In this document: positions 52,063 to 60,355 of the stretch, in pieces
How the letters are laid out: the number at the start of each line of letters is the position of its first letter
Numbering within the stretch: the first letter of the stretch is position 1
Assembly: GCA_050700055.1 (NCBI GenBank)
Contig: JBOHGE010000029.1
Coordinates: 8,362 to 72,361, forward strand
Direction: 5' to 3'
Length of the DNA stretch: 64,000 nucleotides
DNA from: GCA-003244245 sp050700055
GTDB taxonomy: Bacteria; Actinomycetota; Actinomycetes; Mycobacteriales; Pseudonocardiaceae
Program-made: the position numbers and the translations under genes
The notes under the pieces: model-generated
Seen by the model: only the letters and a program-made list of their open reading frames with translations
The model's database searches: none
What the model was told of the DNA's origin: nothing

Positions 52063-52857
52063 GTGCCCCAGCTCAACGATCAGGCTCCGGACCGGCAGTC
52101 CACCAGCCCGCGGGACGTCTTCATCACCATCTACGGCCGCAAACCGGTGCTGGAGGCACTGATCGACCCGGCCCTGACCATCGACAAGGTGATCATCGCC
52201 GAGCAGGCCCATGGCGACACGCTGCGGGAGATCCTCGACGCCGCAGCCGGCCGGCGGGTACCGGTGCAGCGGGCGTCCGCGCACCGGGTGAAGGTGCTGG
52301 CCGGCAACGGCCGCCACGACCAGGGCGTGCTGGCCGATGTGGTGGCCCCCCGGATGCGCCCGCTGGACGGCGCGCTGCCCGCGCTGGGCAGCCCGACCGC
52401 GGTGCTCGTGCTCGACGCGATCACCAATCCGGCCAACGTGGGCATGATCCTGCGTACCGCGACCGCAGCGGGCCTCGGCGGCGTGGTGCTACCCCGCCGC
52501 GGGGTGCCCGCGATCGATCCACTGGTGATCAAAGCATCGGCTGGGGTGGCCTTTCATGCCCCGGTCCTGCGGACGGCCACCGCGCAGCAGGGCTGCGCCG
52601 CATTGCGAGCTGCCGGGTTCGCGGTGCTCGGGCTGTCCGGCTCGGCGCCGGGTGCCACGTCGCTGTTCCGCGATCCGCCGCCGCCCCGGGTGGCCTACGT
52701 GCTGGGCAATGAGACCTCGGGAGTCTCCCCGGCCGTCGCGGCGCACCTCACCGGCTGGGTCGGCATCCCGATGGCCGGGGGTGTCGAGTCGCTCAACGTC
52801 GCCAGCGCGGCCGCGGTGGTGTGCTTCGAGTGGGCGCGCCGGCGCACCACCTGGTAG
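52063..52857 (+). CDS. TrmH/SpoU-family RNA 2'-O-methyltransferase
   Basis: 264 residues from a GTG at 52063. The SPOUT knot motifs are complete: DAITNPANVGMILRTATAAG (motif 1), VLGNETSGVSP (motif 2) and MAGGVESLNVASAAAV (motif 3). A short N-terminal substrate domain begins FITIYGRKPVLEAL, the RlmB-type opening. It should methylate a ribose in 23S rRNA or tRNA. Confidence 0.9.
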   Translation: MPQLNDQAPDRQSTSPRDVFITIYGRKPVLEALIDPALTIDKVIIAEQAHGDTLREILDAAAGRRVPVQRASAHRVKVLAGNGRHDQGVLADVVAPRMRPLDGALPALGSPTAVLVLDAITNPANVGMILRTATAAGLGGVVLPRRGVPAIDPLVIKASAGVAFHAPVLRTATAQQGCAALRAAGFAVLGLSGSAPGATSLFRDPPPPRVAYVLGNETSGVSPAVAAHLTGWVGIPMAGGVESLNVASAAAVVCFEWARRRTTW

Positions 52858-52861
52858 CGGG

Positions 52862-52908
52862 TTGTCCACAGGGCTTACCCACTATTTGTCCACAGGGCTT
52901 ACCCAATA
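52862..52908. repeat. Two tandem 24-base repeats, each with a DnaA box
   Basis: TTGTCCACAGGGCTTACCCA occurs at 52862 and again at 52886, in the same orientation and 24 bases apart. TTGTCCACA is the consensus DnaA box of high-GC actinobacteria. The repeats begin four bases after the methyltransferase stop. Confidence 0.7.
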
Positions 52909-53089
52909 TCTCGAAAACCAGGACAACGACGTGGCGGATCTCGCATACTCCTGAGCACTGGATCGTTGCCCCTCCTCCGATCCGGTGACCCACGGTCGCA
53001 GCGCCACCGCTGTGCACCGCTGCCACGGCGACTTCGGCCCCGCCGTCGATCGGCCGCGCACCGGCGCGGTCTGTACCGAGGAGGGTTCG

Positions 53090-53599
53090 TTGACCACCAG
53101 CATCGCTGAGCCACGCCCGCAGCTGCCGGTGCTGCGCCGGTTGGTGGACCTGCTGCCACCCCCAGCCACGTCCCAGGCGGTGGCCACGACCCAGCCGGCG
53201 ACCGTCACCGTACCCGCAGCGGATCCCGAGGCGACCGCCCTGGCTGAGCGGGTGCTGCGGGCCGCAGTGGAGATCGTCGCCGGTCGGCGGCCGGCGCGAC
53301 AGCTGTCCCCGGTTCTGGGTCCTGATCAGCTGGCCTACCTCGCCAGGCTGAAGGCATCGGCCAGCCACCTACAGCCGCGGGTCTGCAAGGTGTTCGCCCA
53401 GCAGCAGGGTGCCGGGGTGCTGGAGGCGGTTGCCCTGGTGGCGCTGAACACCGGCGTCCGCGCCCTGGCCGCCCGCTTCGAGGTGCACACCGACGGCCGG
53501 TGGCGCTGCACAGCGCTGCAGCTACGACTCACCGCCGGAGACATGACCGTCCACCGGCACGCCCGCCGATCACCACCGGCACGACCCGCGGGTGGCTAA
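53090..53599 (+). CDS. Rv3235-family protein
   Basis: 169 residues from a TTG at 53090, which has a GAGGAGGG ribosome-binding site four bases upstream; the GTG at 52985 has none. The N-terminal 60 residues are Pro/Ala-rich, and the C-terminal domain starts ALAERVLRAAVEIVAGRRPA and contains LKASASHLQPRVCKVFAQQQ. The family is conserved in actinomycetes with unknown function. Confidence 0.75.
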   Translation: MTTSIAEPRPQLPVLRRLVDLLPPPATSQAVATTQPATVTVPAADPEATALAERVLRAAVEIVAGRRPARQLSPVLGPDQLAYLARLKASASHLQPRVCKVFAQQQGAGVLEAVALVALNTGVRALAARFEVHTDGRWRCTALQLRLTAGDMTVHRHARRSPPARPAGG

Positions 53600-53602
53600 G
53601 CC

Positions 53603-53664
53603 CCGTGAACTCGACGCCAGCGACGTCTAACTCGCTGCAAACGTCGCTGGCGTCGAGTTCACGG
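53603..53664. terminator. Dispersed palindrome B, perfect copy (24-base arms)
   Basis: Arms 53603-53626 (CCGTGAACTCGACGCCAGCG and four more bases) and 53641-53664 are perfect complements with a 14-base loop. It follows the Rv3235-family gene. Related copies are at 8366-8427 and 59111-59160. Confidence 0.8.
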
Positions 53665-53735
53665 CACACGCCATCACTGCGCCACTCAGCGATGGCGTGT
53701 GTCGCGCAGCCGGTCGGCGATGACCCTCCAGTGCC

Positions 53736-53877
53736 CGCGCTGCTGCACAAATGGCGGCACTTCGCCTACGCCGAGCTGAAGAACCCCGGCGCCTACCCCC
53801 GGATACTGACCACCGGCGAGGCACCGGCGGGCAGAATCCCGGGTGCGGAGATCGGGCACTGCTCCACCATCGACTGA
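53736..53877 (+). pseudogene. Truncated DUF6247-like gene
   Basis: The stretch LLHKWRHFAYAELKNPGAYP and a following TGEAPAGRIPGAEIG nearly copy the last third of the intact DUF6247-like protein at 59360-59698. The first 60 residues are missing and a segment before TGEAP is shortened. It is a decayed duplicate. Confidence 0.75.
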
Positions 53878-53888
53878 GCCGTTGGGTG

Positions 53889-54045
53889 TACCACCTCGTC
53901 ATCTACCCCGAGGCCCGCCGAACAGATTGCGGCGCTGCCCGACAAGACGCTCGATGGCTACGCCGAGATGCTGGAACTTGTGCCGTGGAGCGGCGGGCCA
54001 CAGTACAAGGGCGACCCGGCTGCGGCCGTGCGACGGTGGATATGA
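53889..54045 (+). pseudogene. Frameshifted RelE-like toxin remnant
   Basis: A GTG opens YHLVIYPEA, matching the start of the RelE-like gene at 59699, and the frame is then lost. Nucleotide identity continues (GAACAGATTGCGGCGCTGCC; CCGTGCGACGGTGGATAT) with small indels, ending in a premature TGA. Together with the preceding fragment this is a dead copy of the pair at 59.4 kb. Confidence 0.75.
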
Positions 54046-54245
54046 GGTCATCGCAGGTTCGGCACCCACCCATTGAGATAGATCCGACCAAAACTCCTGA
54101 TCCAGACCAAAATGCCCATCCAGGGCATCACCCACAGTTACAACACGGATCGCCACACCACACCCCAGGCACGCGGTCAGCCTAACCCGGCCAGCCTGGC
54201 CTCGCCCCACCCACCCACCTCGGCGATCCGAGGCGCAGCCTCATT

Positions 54246-54278
54246 AGGCATGCTTACGACCGATATCATCACATGCCT
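54246..54278 (+). promoter_or_regulatory. Hairpin in the thrS leader
   Basis: AGGCATG at 54246-54252 pairs with CATGCCT at 54272-54278 across a 19-base loop, 45 bases before the thrS start codon. There is no T-box consensus (no TGGNACCGCG-like sequence), so any attenuation would differ from the T-box. Confidence 0.3.
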
Positions 54279-54322
54279 TGAGACTTACCCACCTATGGGC
54301 CAGCCGATCATGAGGAGTTACC

Positions 54323-56356
54323 GTGCCTGCATCCTGTCCCGAAGTCGTGGCCGAACGCGTTGTGGTTCCGGCCGGGATGACGTGTGGCGAAGCCGTCGCG
54401 GCCACCAAGCTACCCACGACCGGACCCAATGCGATCGTGGTCGTTCGCTTGCCTGATCAAACCCTTAAAGATCTTGACTGGGTCTCCGACACGGAAGTTG
54501 AGGTTGAACCGGTCGCGATGGGCAACCCGGACGGCCTGAACGTGTTGCGCCACTCCGCTGCACACGTGCTTGCCCAGGCTGTTCAGGATCTCTACCCTGA
54601 GGCGAAGCTCGGCATCGGCCCACCTATCGAGGACGGATTCTACTACGACTTCGACGTCCCCAAACCTTTTCAGTCCGACGATCTGGAACGCATCGAGATG
54701 CGCATGCGAGAGATCATCAAGGCGGGGCAGAGATTTCAGCGGAGAGTTTTCCCCTCCTTGAATGCCGCGAGGATCGAGCTAGCGGATGAGCCGTACAAGC
54801 TGGAACTCATCGACATCAAGGGTGAAATTAACACAGACGAGATTATGGAGGTCGGCACCGGGGACCTGACCATCTATGACAACATCGATCCGCGCACCGG
54901 AGAGACTCGTTGGTCGGACCTGTGCCGCGGTCCACATCTGCCGTCCACGAAACTGATCGGCGCGTTCACGCTCATGCGCAACGCGGCCGCGTACTGGCGA
55001 GGCGACGAGAAGAACCATCAACTACAGCGGATCTACGGCACCGCATGGCCAACCCGCGACCAGATGAAAGACCACCTGTGCCGGCTTGAGGAAGCCGCCA
55101 AACGCGACCACCGCAGGATCGGCGAAGACCTAGACCTGTTCACCTTCAGCAACGAAATCGGCCGTGGCCTGCCGTTGTGGATGCCCAACGGCACGATCAT
55201 ACGAGACGAGTTGGAGGGATGGGCGCGCGAGACCGAACGCCAGCTAGGGTATCAGCGGGTCGTCACACCGCATATCACTAAAGACTCCCTGTACTACCGG
55301 TCCGGACATCTGCCGTACTACCGAGAAGACCTGTATTCGCCCATCGATATTGAAGGAGAGCAGTACTACCTCAGGCCGATGAACTGCCCACACCACCATA
55401 TGATCTACCGGGCACGGCTTCGCAGTTACCGGGAGCTACCATTCAAGATCGCCGAATATGGTGCGGTTTACCGATTCGAACGCAGCGGCCAGTTGCATGG
55501 GATCATGCGGACCCGCGGGTTCACGCAGAATGACGCCCACATCTACTGCACACTGGACCAGGCCAAGGACCAGTTCCTTGAAGTCATGCACATGCACGAC
55601 TACTACTACCGCGCACTGGGGATCACGGACTTCCACATGGTTCTTGCGTTGCGAGACCCAGCTAACACCGACAAATACCACGATGACGGGGAGATGTGGA
55701 GTAACGCCGAACGCATCACCCGAGAGGCGATGGAAGAATCCAACATCCCCTACGTTGAGGAGCTGGGCGGCGCAGCACACTACGGCCCGAAAGTCGACTT
55801 CATCATCCGTGCCGTCACCGGCAAGGAGTTCTCCGCCTCAACGAACCAGGTGGATCTGTACACGCCGCAACGGTTCGAGCTCACCTACCACGACTCGGAT
55901 GGAGCCGAGAAACCTGTTGCGGTGATTCACCGAGCCCCGCTCGGCTCTCACGAACGGTTCGTCGGTTTCTTGACCGAGCACTTCGCGGGCGCGTTCCCCG
56001 TGTGGCTCGCCCCGGAACAGGTGCGGATCATCCCAATCATGCCCGACTTGACGGACTACGCCAACAAGGTACGTGACATCTTGTTCGATGCCAATTTTCG
56101 CGTTGACGTCGATGCCAGTGGCGGCCGGTTACCAGCTAAAGTTCGCGCCGCCGTGACCCGCAAGATCCCCCTGATTCTCGTCGTGGGTCGCCGCGAGGCC
56201 GAGCAGCAAACAGTGTCCGTGCGGTACCGATCCGGCGAGGAGAAGTCGATGTCGGTGGATGCCTTCGTAGAGCACGCCGCCGAACTAGTGCGCAGTAGGA
56301 GCCTGGAGGGTGCCGGGCATTTGCGACGTGCGAACGATACCAACTCCGAAAACTGA
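54323..56356 (+). CDS. thrS: Threonyl-tRNA synthetase
   Basis: 677 residues from a GTG with GAGGAGTTACC upstream. The TGS domain covers residues 1-60. The editing domain has HSAAHVLAQAV near 77 and CRGPH near 200. The class II core has MNCPHHHMIY near 352 (zinc Cys) and HRAPLGSHERFVGF near 535 (motif 3), followed by the anticodon domain. The base composition is clearly less GC-rich than the neighbours. The surroundings (PhyH, short ORFs) are not those of a usual housekeeping thrS, so this may be an extra, resistance-type copy. Confidence 0.95.
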   Translation: MPASCPEVVAERVVVPAGMTCGEAVAATKLPTTGPNAIVVVRLPDQTLKDLDWVSDTEVEVEPVAMGNPDGLNVLRHSAAHVLAQAVQDLYPEAKLGIGPPIEDGFYYDFDVPKPFQSDDLERIEMRMREIIKAGQRFQRRVFPSLNAARIELADEPYKLELIDIKGEINTDEIMEVGTGDLTIYDNIDPRTGETRWSDLCRGPHLPSTKLIGAFTLMRNAAAYWRGDEKNHQLQRIYGTAWPTRDQMKDHLCRLEEAAKRDHRRIGEDLDLFTFSNEIGRGLPLWMPNGTIIRDELEGWARETERQLGYQRVVTPHITKDSLYYRSGHLPYYREDLYSPIDIEGEQYYLRPMNCPHHHMIYRARLRSYRELPFKIAEYGAVYRFERSGQLHGIMRTRGFTQNDAHIYCTLDQAKDQFLEVMHMHDYYYRALGITDFHMVLALRDPANTDKYHDDGEMWSNAERITREAMEESNIPYVEELGGAAHYGPKVDFIIRAVTGKEFSASTNQVDLYTPQRFELTYHDSDGAEKPVAVIHRAPLGSHERFVGFLTEHFAGAFPVWLAPEQVRIIPIMPDLTDYANKVRDILFDANFRVDVDASGGRLPAKVRAAVTRKIPLILVVGRREAEQQTVSVRYRSGEEKSMSVDAFVEHAAELVRSRSLEGAGHLRRANDTNSEN

Positions 56357-56770
56357 GATGCCGGGCAACAAAACAACGAAATGGGGCGTCGCCGAAAGAT
56401 ACTGGCTCTCCAGCGACCGTCATCATCGTAACTATTCAGCAGAGTTGGGCTGGTGGCGGTAGTTAGACCCGTATGAGCCCGGCGATCTGGGCATGCGCAA
56501 CCTGGGTGTGGTCACCCCTAACCCAGTGAGATACCAACATCCAAGCATCGAGTGCATCAGCAGCGACAACGCTGCCGACCAGCAGGTAGTGCGCACACAG
56601 CAGTTCCGCGGCCCGACAGCCCGAGCCAGCACCCCAGAAGCCCGCACTCGACCCGAGCGCAGACCGGCGCCGGTGCGGTAGCGGTGCCTAGCCACGCAGC
56701 CCGAGCAGGATTGAGACACCACCCGGTACTCGGTTACCCGTGGTCGGGGCAGCGGGGACACCTCCACCAC
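56357..56770. other. Gene-free stretch after thrS
   Basis: About 410 bases with no convincing reading frame on either strand. The composition is intermediate between the island and the chromosome. Only short, low-quality frames are present. Confidence 0.5.
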
Positions 56771-56810
56771 CTGTCGTGGGCGCCACTCCCCCTATCGGCG
56801 CCCACGACAG
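56771..56810. terminator. 14-base inverted repeat between thrS and the dioxygenase gene
   Basis: CTGTCGTGGGCGCC at 56771-56784 pairs perfectly with 56797-56810 over a 12-base loop. It lies between convergent genes and can end both. Confidence 0.65.
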
Positions 56811-56914
56811 AACCGCCCCGCAGGCACCGAAGCAACCCGACTCGCAGGTGATGACCGCGACGAACCCCCAACCGGCTTGCGATAGCGAATAAGGCGACGG
56901 TGGCCAACTCGACG

Positions 56915-57853
56915 TTAGCCGTAGGGTCCCTTCTTGTGTTTTCCGAGTAGGCGCAAGAGGCGATCCGACGCACCGTCAAGCACACACGAGGGCATTCGAT
57001 AGTTCAGAAAAGGAAAGAATCGCTGACTGATAAAACGGCGCCCGTATGTGCTTGTGAGCAGATAACGGGTACGCTCAGACTGATTCTGTGCACCCCGGTG
57101 CCAGGTTTGACTGTTGACGAGGTACACGTCCCCGGCGTGCACGAAAAATGATGTCGGAACCACACCCGAGGGAAGAGTTGACTTGTATTCGGGCACTCGT
57201 CCCGTCAGGTGACTTCTGGCTACAACTTGCGTCGGGCCGAATTTCTCGGCTTCCACGTCAGTAAGAGCCACCATGACGTTCAAGCTGTAGCAAGGCAGAA
57301 AACCCGCTTCCTCCGGGATCACGGGAAGATGGGCCAAAAATGGGAAGAAGAGTTCGTCGTCGATGTGCCAGTTGACTATCCCTTTTCCTCTCGGAGTCCG
57401 GAGGGCGTTCTGCGCGACGACATGACAGTCAGTGCCAAGAATCTGTTCCACGAGACCGATGACGGGTTCCATGGTGAGAAGATTCCGAAATTCCTGATGA
57501 TACTCGAACACGCGCATGAGGCTCACATCGCCACGCATAAAGTCTCGATCCGTATTATCATAGGTTTTCAGGTCCCGATATCGTCGCTCGATCAACTCTC
57601 GGAGGTACTGCGCCCGATCCGTTGGTACAATGGACCGCAGGATGACGAATCCCTGCTGATGAAACTCGCGGACAGTTGACCCGGCGAGGATTCCTGCGCC
57701 ACGCGACGTTCCGGTAATTTCACTCGCCTCTTTCCGTACAAGCCAACCCGCACATCTGGTGCATGCACCGTCAGCGGTATTCCTCCTCTGGTACTTCGGG
57801 TGGCATGTGCTCGACACCGATCCAGATGCGCGTACTGAAGTACTCGTATTCAT
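56915..57853 (-). CDS. PhyH-family Fe(II)/2-oxoglutarate dioxygenase
   Basis: Homology runs from VREFHQQGFVILRSIVPTDR to the end. The metal ligands are HIDDEL (HxD) and the distal His in TWHRGAQNQSERTR, whose Arg binds 2-oxoglutarate. The start is unclear: the ATG at 57853 makes an 83-base overlap with the upstream gene and a non-homologous first 50 residues, yet no other ATG or GTG lies closer. The composition is the low-GC type of the island. It probably hydroxylates a small molecule or peptide made by the island. Confidence 0.8.
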   Translation of the reverse strand: MNTSTSVRASGSVSSTCHPKYQRRNTADGACTRCAGWLVRKEASEITGTSRGAGILAGSTVREFHQQGFVILRSIVPTDRAQYLRELIERRYRDLKTYDNTDRDFMRGDVSLMRVFEYHQEFRNLLTMEPVIGLVEQILGTDCHVVAQNALRTPRGKGIVNWHIDDELFFPFLAHLPVIPEEAGFLPCYSLNVMVALTDVEAEKFGPTQVVARSHLTGRVPEYKSTLPSGVVPTSFFVHAGDVYLVNSQTWHRGAQNQSERTRYLLTSTYGRRFISQRFFPFLNYRMPSCVLDGASDRLLRLLGKHKKGPYG

Positions 57854-58322
57854 CCGTATTGAGTATAAACGAGTGCCACACCATGTCTACCGGACCGGAT
57901 GGTGCGTTGCGCTCACCAGGGAAGAGCATAGACAGCGCAACGTATCGCCGGAACTCCTCGATCAGCGGAATCGCGTGTTTCTCGAAAAAATAATCGCGAA
58001 ACTCGACGGCTTTGTCATCTGAGGCGCCCTCGAAATCACCCTCCGACGGGTTGAATACCAGCCATTGCTTCACGATTTCCGTCGTCCAATAACGGCAACG
58101 TTTGTCCCATTGGCCGAACCACAGAAGCAATGGCAGCACCTGCTCATTGTCGAAGAGTCGCCCATCTCGGAGAAGTCGACGGGGACTCAAACCGAGCAAT
58201 AGGAACCCCAAGTCGTACCGCTCCAGGAGGGTAAGTCTTTCCCGAAGGTCTTCGCCCATTTCTGGTTTGACGGCGAGGCATCTTTCCAGGATTGAACCCG
58301 GCTCGGCCGCCAGTATCAACAT
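57771..58322 (-). CDS. Glycine-rich-domain-protein-like (GRDP-like) unknown
   Basis: 183 residues from the ATG at 58322, preceded by AGGGTGG. The motif GPVDMVWHSFILNTDEYEYF resembles the D-x-x-W-H-x-x-x-x-x-T-x-x-Y pattern of GRDP/DUF1399-type proteins, which also have the preceding EEFRRYVALS helix. Function is unknown. It is followed directly by the dioxygenase gene and preceded by a short ORF ending in a hairpin, giving a small operon. Confidence 0.6.
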   Translation of the reverse strand: MLILAAEPGSILERCLAVKPEMGEDLRERLTLLERYDLGFLLLGLSPRRLLRDGRLFDNEQVLPLLLWFGQWDKRCRYWTTEIVKQWLVFNPSEGDFEGASDDKAVEFRDYFFEKHAIPLIEEFRRYVALSMLFPGERNAPSGPVDMVWHSFILNTDEYEYFSTRIWIGVEHMPPEVPEEEYR

Positions 58323-58406
58323 TTCCACCCTATGACCCCTTTTGGCAATCCGGCGATAAGGAGCTTCGCACACAGCCCTTACGGGTACAAAATAAATCGA
58401 CTAAGT

Positions 58407-58430
58407 CGCGGTTAGCTTTTCGTAACCGCG
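58407..58430. terminator. Hairpin at the end of the 58-residue ORF
   Basis: CGCGGTTA at 58407-58414 pairs with TAACCGCG at 58423-58430 across GCTTTTCG, overlapping the stop codon (58412-58414). Read on the minus strand it could slow transcription into the downstream enzyme genes, as in precursor-peptide operons. Confidence 0.5.
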
Positions 58431-58588
58431 GGTGCCACACTGAAACATTTCGAGCACGTCTGCTCACCGGCTGGCCAGTGCTGCTCATTGCGCGAACCGA
58501 AGATCGCCTCTAGACGAGCCTTCGTGTCGTGGTAGATCGGTGCGTAGCCGTCCGCTGTGATTTCATTAGAAGGAAGATGCTTGCGCAT
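58412..58588 (-). CDS. 58-residue ORF with a C-terminal CxxC, candidate peptide
   Basis: The ATG at 58588 follows AGGAAAGGACCGAC. The product starts MRKHLPSNEITADGYAP, has a helical middle (DTKARLEAIFG) and ends with GEQTCSKCFSVAPAVTKS. The two cysteines lie in the last quarter, as in a leader-core peptide. It has the base composition of the island. No family is recognised; a precursor peptide or a small metal-binding protein are both possible. Confidence 0.5.
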   Translation of the reverse strand: MRKHLPSNEITADGYAPIYHDTKARLEAIFGSRNEQHWPAGEQTCSKCFSVAPAVTKS

Positions 58589-58613
58589 GTCGGTCCTTTC
58601 CTGTTTAGCTGGC

Positions 58614-58721
58614 TCATGCGAGTAGCCGGTATATCACGCCACGCAAGCCTGTGTTGAGAAGTGCAAGTTGCGCCGCGTCTCGGTAATGCGCAGCCGGAGC
58701 CCGCGCGAAGTTCTTGGCCAT
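58614..58721 (-). CDS. 35-residue ORF at the head of the dioxygenase operon
   Basis: GGGAGG followed after eight bases by an ATG at 58721 opens MAKNFARAPAAHYRDAAQLA, ending GVIYRLLA. It is amphipathic and basic, without Cys. A second ATG at 58725 in another frame gives a longer product that runs through the next ORF and is less likely. It may be a precursor or leader peptide. Confidence 0.4.
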   Translation of the reverse strand: MAKNFARAPAAHYRDAAQLALLNTGLRGVIYRLLA

Positions 58722-58869
58722 CCATGTATCCTCCCGGCCGCCGGTTGCTATCTCAGCGTGTCCCCTTGGCGGCACACAGTCAAGGGATGGGGTCCATCAT
58801 CCGGTTGAAGTGGGTTGATCCGCCCACCCTGGACCAAAACGTTTGTGACGTCGGTGACCAGAGACCCTG

Positions 58870-59110
58870 TCCCAATGTCGCTAAGTTAGGTGTCCTCGGC
58901 TGGCAGAGCTGGGCGAACACAGCAGGACCCGCTGGGTCAGGATGCCGAAGCGCAGCACCCAGCGTCGCACCATCCCGGTCTTCGATGTAGAGCGTCCCAG
59001 CCGGGTACTCGGTGTGCCCGATGTCCGGGATCGGGGCAGGCAGCGTGAGCAGAGTGAACGGTCCTTCCAATCCGGGGCTGCCACCTACATCGTGAGGCAG
59101 TACCCGGAGG
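58870..59110 (-). pseudogene. DUF5753 fragment (decayed XRE-regulator copy)
   Basis: The frame contains GGSPGLEGPFTLLTLPAPIP, DIGHTEYPAGTLYIEDRDGA and further pieces of the C-terminal sensor domain found complete at 61654-62538. The HTH part is missing and the reading frame is disrupted on both sides. It is the most decayed of three copies in 4 kb. Confidence 0.8.
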
Positions 59111-59160
59111 TCAGCGACGTTTGCCCGAACGGAGATGTCGCTGACGCCAAGTTCACGGCG
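59111..59160. repeat. Dispersed palindrome B, decayed copy
   Basis: GTCAGCGACGT near 59110 and ATGTCGCTGACGCCAAGTTC near 59135 match the family B arms with several changes. It abuts the decayed DUF5753 fragment. Confidence 0.5.
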
Positions 59161-59359
59161 GTGACGTCCGGGGGGTGCGGGAAGGGCGGCGCCGTCCGGG
59201 GAGGCGGCTCGCCGTTGAGCCAGCAGCAGCTCGTCTGATCTGCCCCTCTCCGCGGCTTCCGGTGACCAGCACGAGGCCGACAACACGACCTGGCAGGCGC
59301 TGAGCCGGATCGTCAGCCAGGCGCCCGGTTTTGTCGGGCACCAGCGCTATCGTGTCGGC

Positions 59360-59698
59360 ATGGCCTCTCCCGCCGCCGCGCTCCCACCGGACCACGAGTC
59401 GATTCCGCCGCCGGACCCGCAGGCTATCCGCAGGTGTCTGACGCCGGATGTCGCCGCTGCATTCGACGCCGAGTGGGAAATCGTGCTGGATGAGGCGAAG
59501 CAGACCAAAGACCTCGCCCCCGTACATGAGCTGCTGCACAAGTGGCGGCACTTCTCCTACGCCGAGTTGAAGAGCCCCGGCACCTACTCCCGAATGCTGG
59601 CCGCCGCTGAGCGCACGCTGGTCACCGGCGAGACGCCGCAGGGCAGCATCTCGGGTGCGGAGATCAAGGCCGTGATCCGTCGGCGGCTGAGCCGGTAG
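59360..59698 (+). CDS. DUF6247-like protein, probable antitoxin
   Basis: 112 residues. A Pro-rich N-terminus is followed by RRCLTPDVAAAFDAEWEIVL and LLHKWRHFSYAELKSPGTYS, the pattern of DUF6247. The stop codon (TAG) is immediately followed by the GTG of a RelE-like gene, so the pair is translationally linked as in a toxin-antitoxin module. A dead duplicate lies at 53736-54045. Confidence 0.7.
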   Translation: MASPAAALPPDHESIPPPDPQAIRRCLTPDVAAAFDAEWEIVLDEAKQTKDLAPVHELLHKWRHFSYAELKSPGTYSRMLAAAERTLVTGETPQGSISGAEIKAVIRRRLSR

Positions 59699-59959
59699 GT
59701 GTACCGCCTCATCATCTACCCCGAGGCCCAGGAACAGATCGCAGCGCTGCCCGACGACTACGCCGAAGTGCTGGGCGTGCTGGAACTCTTGTGGCCGTGG
59801 AGCGGCGAGCCACAGCATGGCGAGCCACAGCATAAGGACAACCCGACCGCAGCCGTACGACGGTGGATATTCGGCCCCGACGGGGCGGGCCAAACCGTCT
59901 ACCTGATCTTGAAGGACCAGCGCGAGGTCCACGTGCTCCTCGTGCCGTGGCTTGGCTGA
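59699..59959 (+). CDS. RelE/ParE-like toxin candidate
   Basis: 86 residues starting YRLIIYPEAQEQIAALPDD, the first strand and helix of the RelE fold. After a low-complexity loop (two copies of GEPQH) comes RRWIFGPDGAGQTVYLILKD and the final strand REVHVLLVPW. Family members cleave ribosome-bound mRNA or inhibit gyrase; the catalytic residues are not obvious, so activity is uncertain. Confidence 0.65.
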   Translation: MYRLIIYPEAQEQIAALPDDYAEVLGVLELLWPWSGEPQHGEPQHKDNPTAAVRRWIFGPDGAGQTVYLILKDQREVHVLLVPWLG

Positions 59960-60355
59960 CCGGGCGGCAGTACGGGCCGGATCATGGCTTCGACGATGAC
60001 GAGCCCGCGAACATCATGGTCCGCCATGCTCACCTCGACGCGATCTCGCGACCGTGTTCGCAACAGATCCACCTGCCTCGCGGTGGCACCGCGTCAGTTC
60101 TTTGGGGAATCGATCCACTCTGGGATCAGGAGAGCAGCGGCCGATGCAATGCTCGCAGGACTGATCCGCACCGTCCAACGGCGCAGACTAGGAATCGAGC
60201 TGTCGTAGCGCCGGTGAGCAGCTCACGCACATTCACGTCGGCCGTGCCGAGGTTGATGGGGCGGTGGCCGCACCATCGGTCCGAAGTGTTCCGAAGTGTG
60301 GTGTCTGACGGGCGCACGGTCGCGAATCGTGCGGGTGGTTGCGTTACCCGAGCGG
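59960..60355. other. Gene-free stretch after the RelE-like gene
   Basis: Nearly 400 bases with no convincing gene. A few short direct repeats (GTTCCGAAGTGTTCCGAAGT) are present near 60280. It is probably degraded accessory DNA. Confidence 0.45.

Noticed and set aside
52862..52908. Replication origin
   Set aside because: Only two DnaA boxes and no dnaA/dnaN or AT-rich unwinding region nearby.
54050..54322. T-box riboswitch before thrS
   Set aside because: No T-box consensus or specifier-loop structure could be found; only one short hairpin is present.
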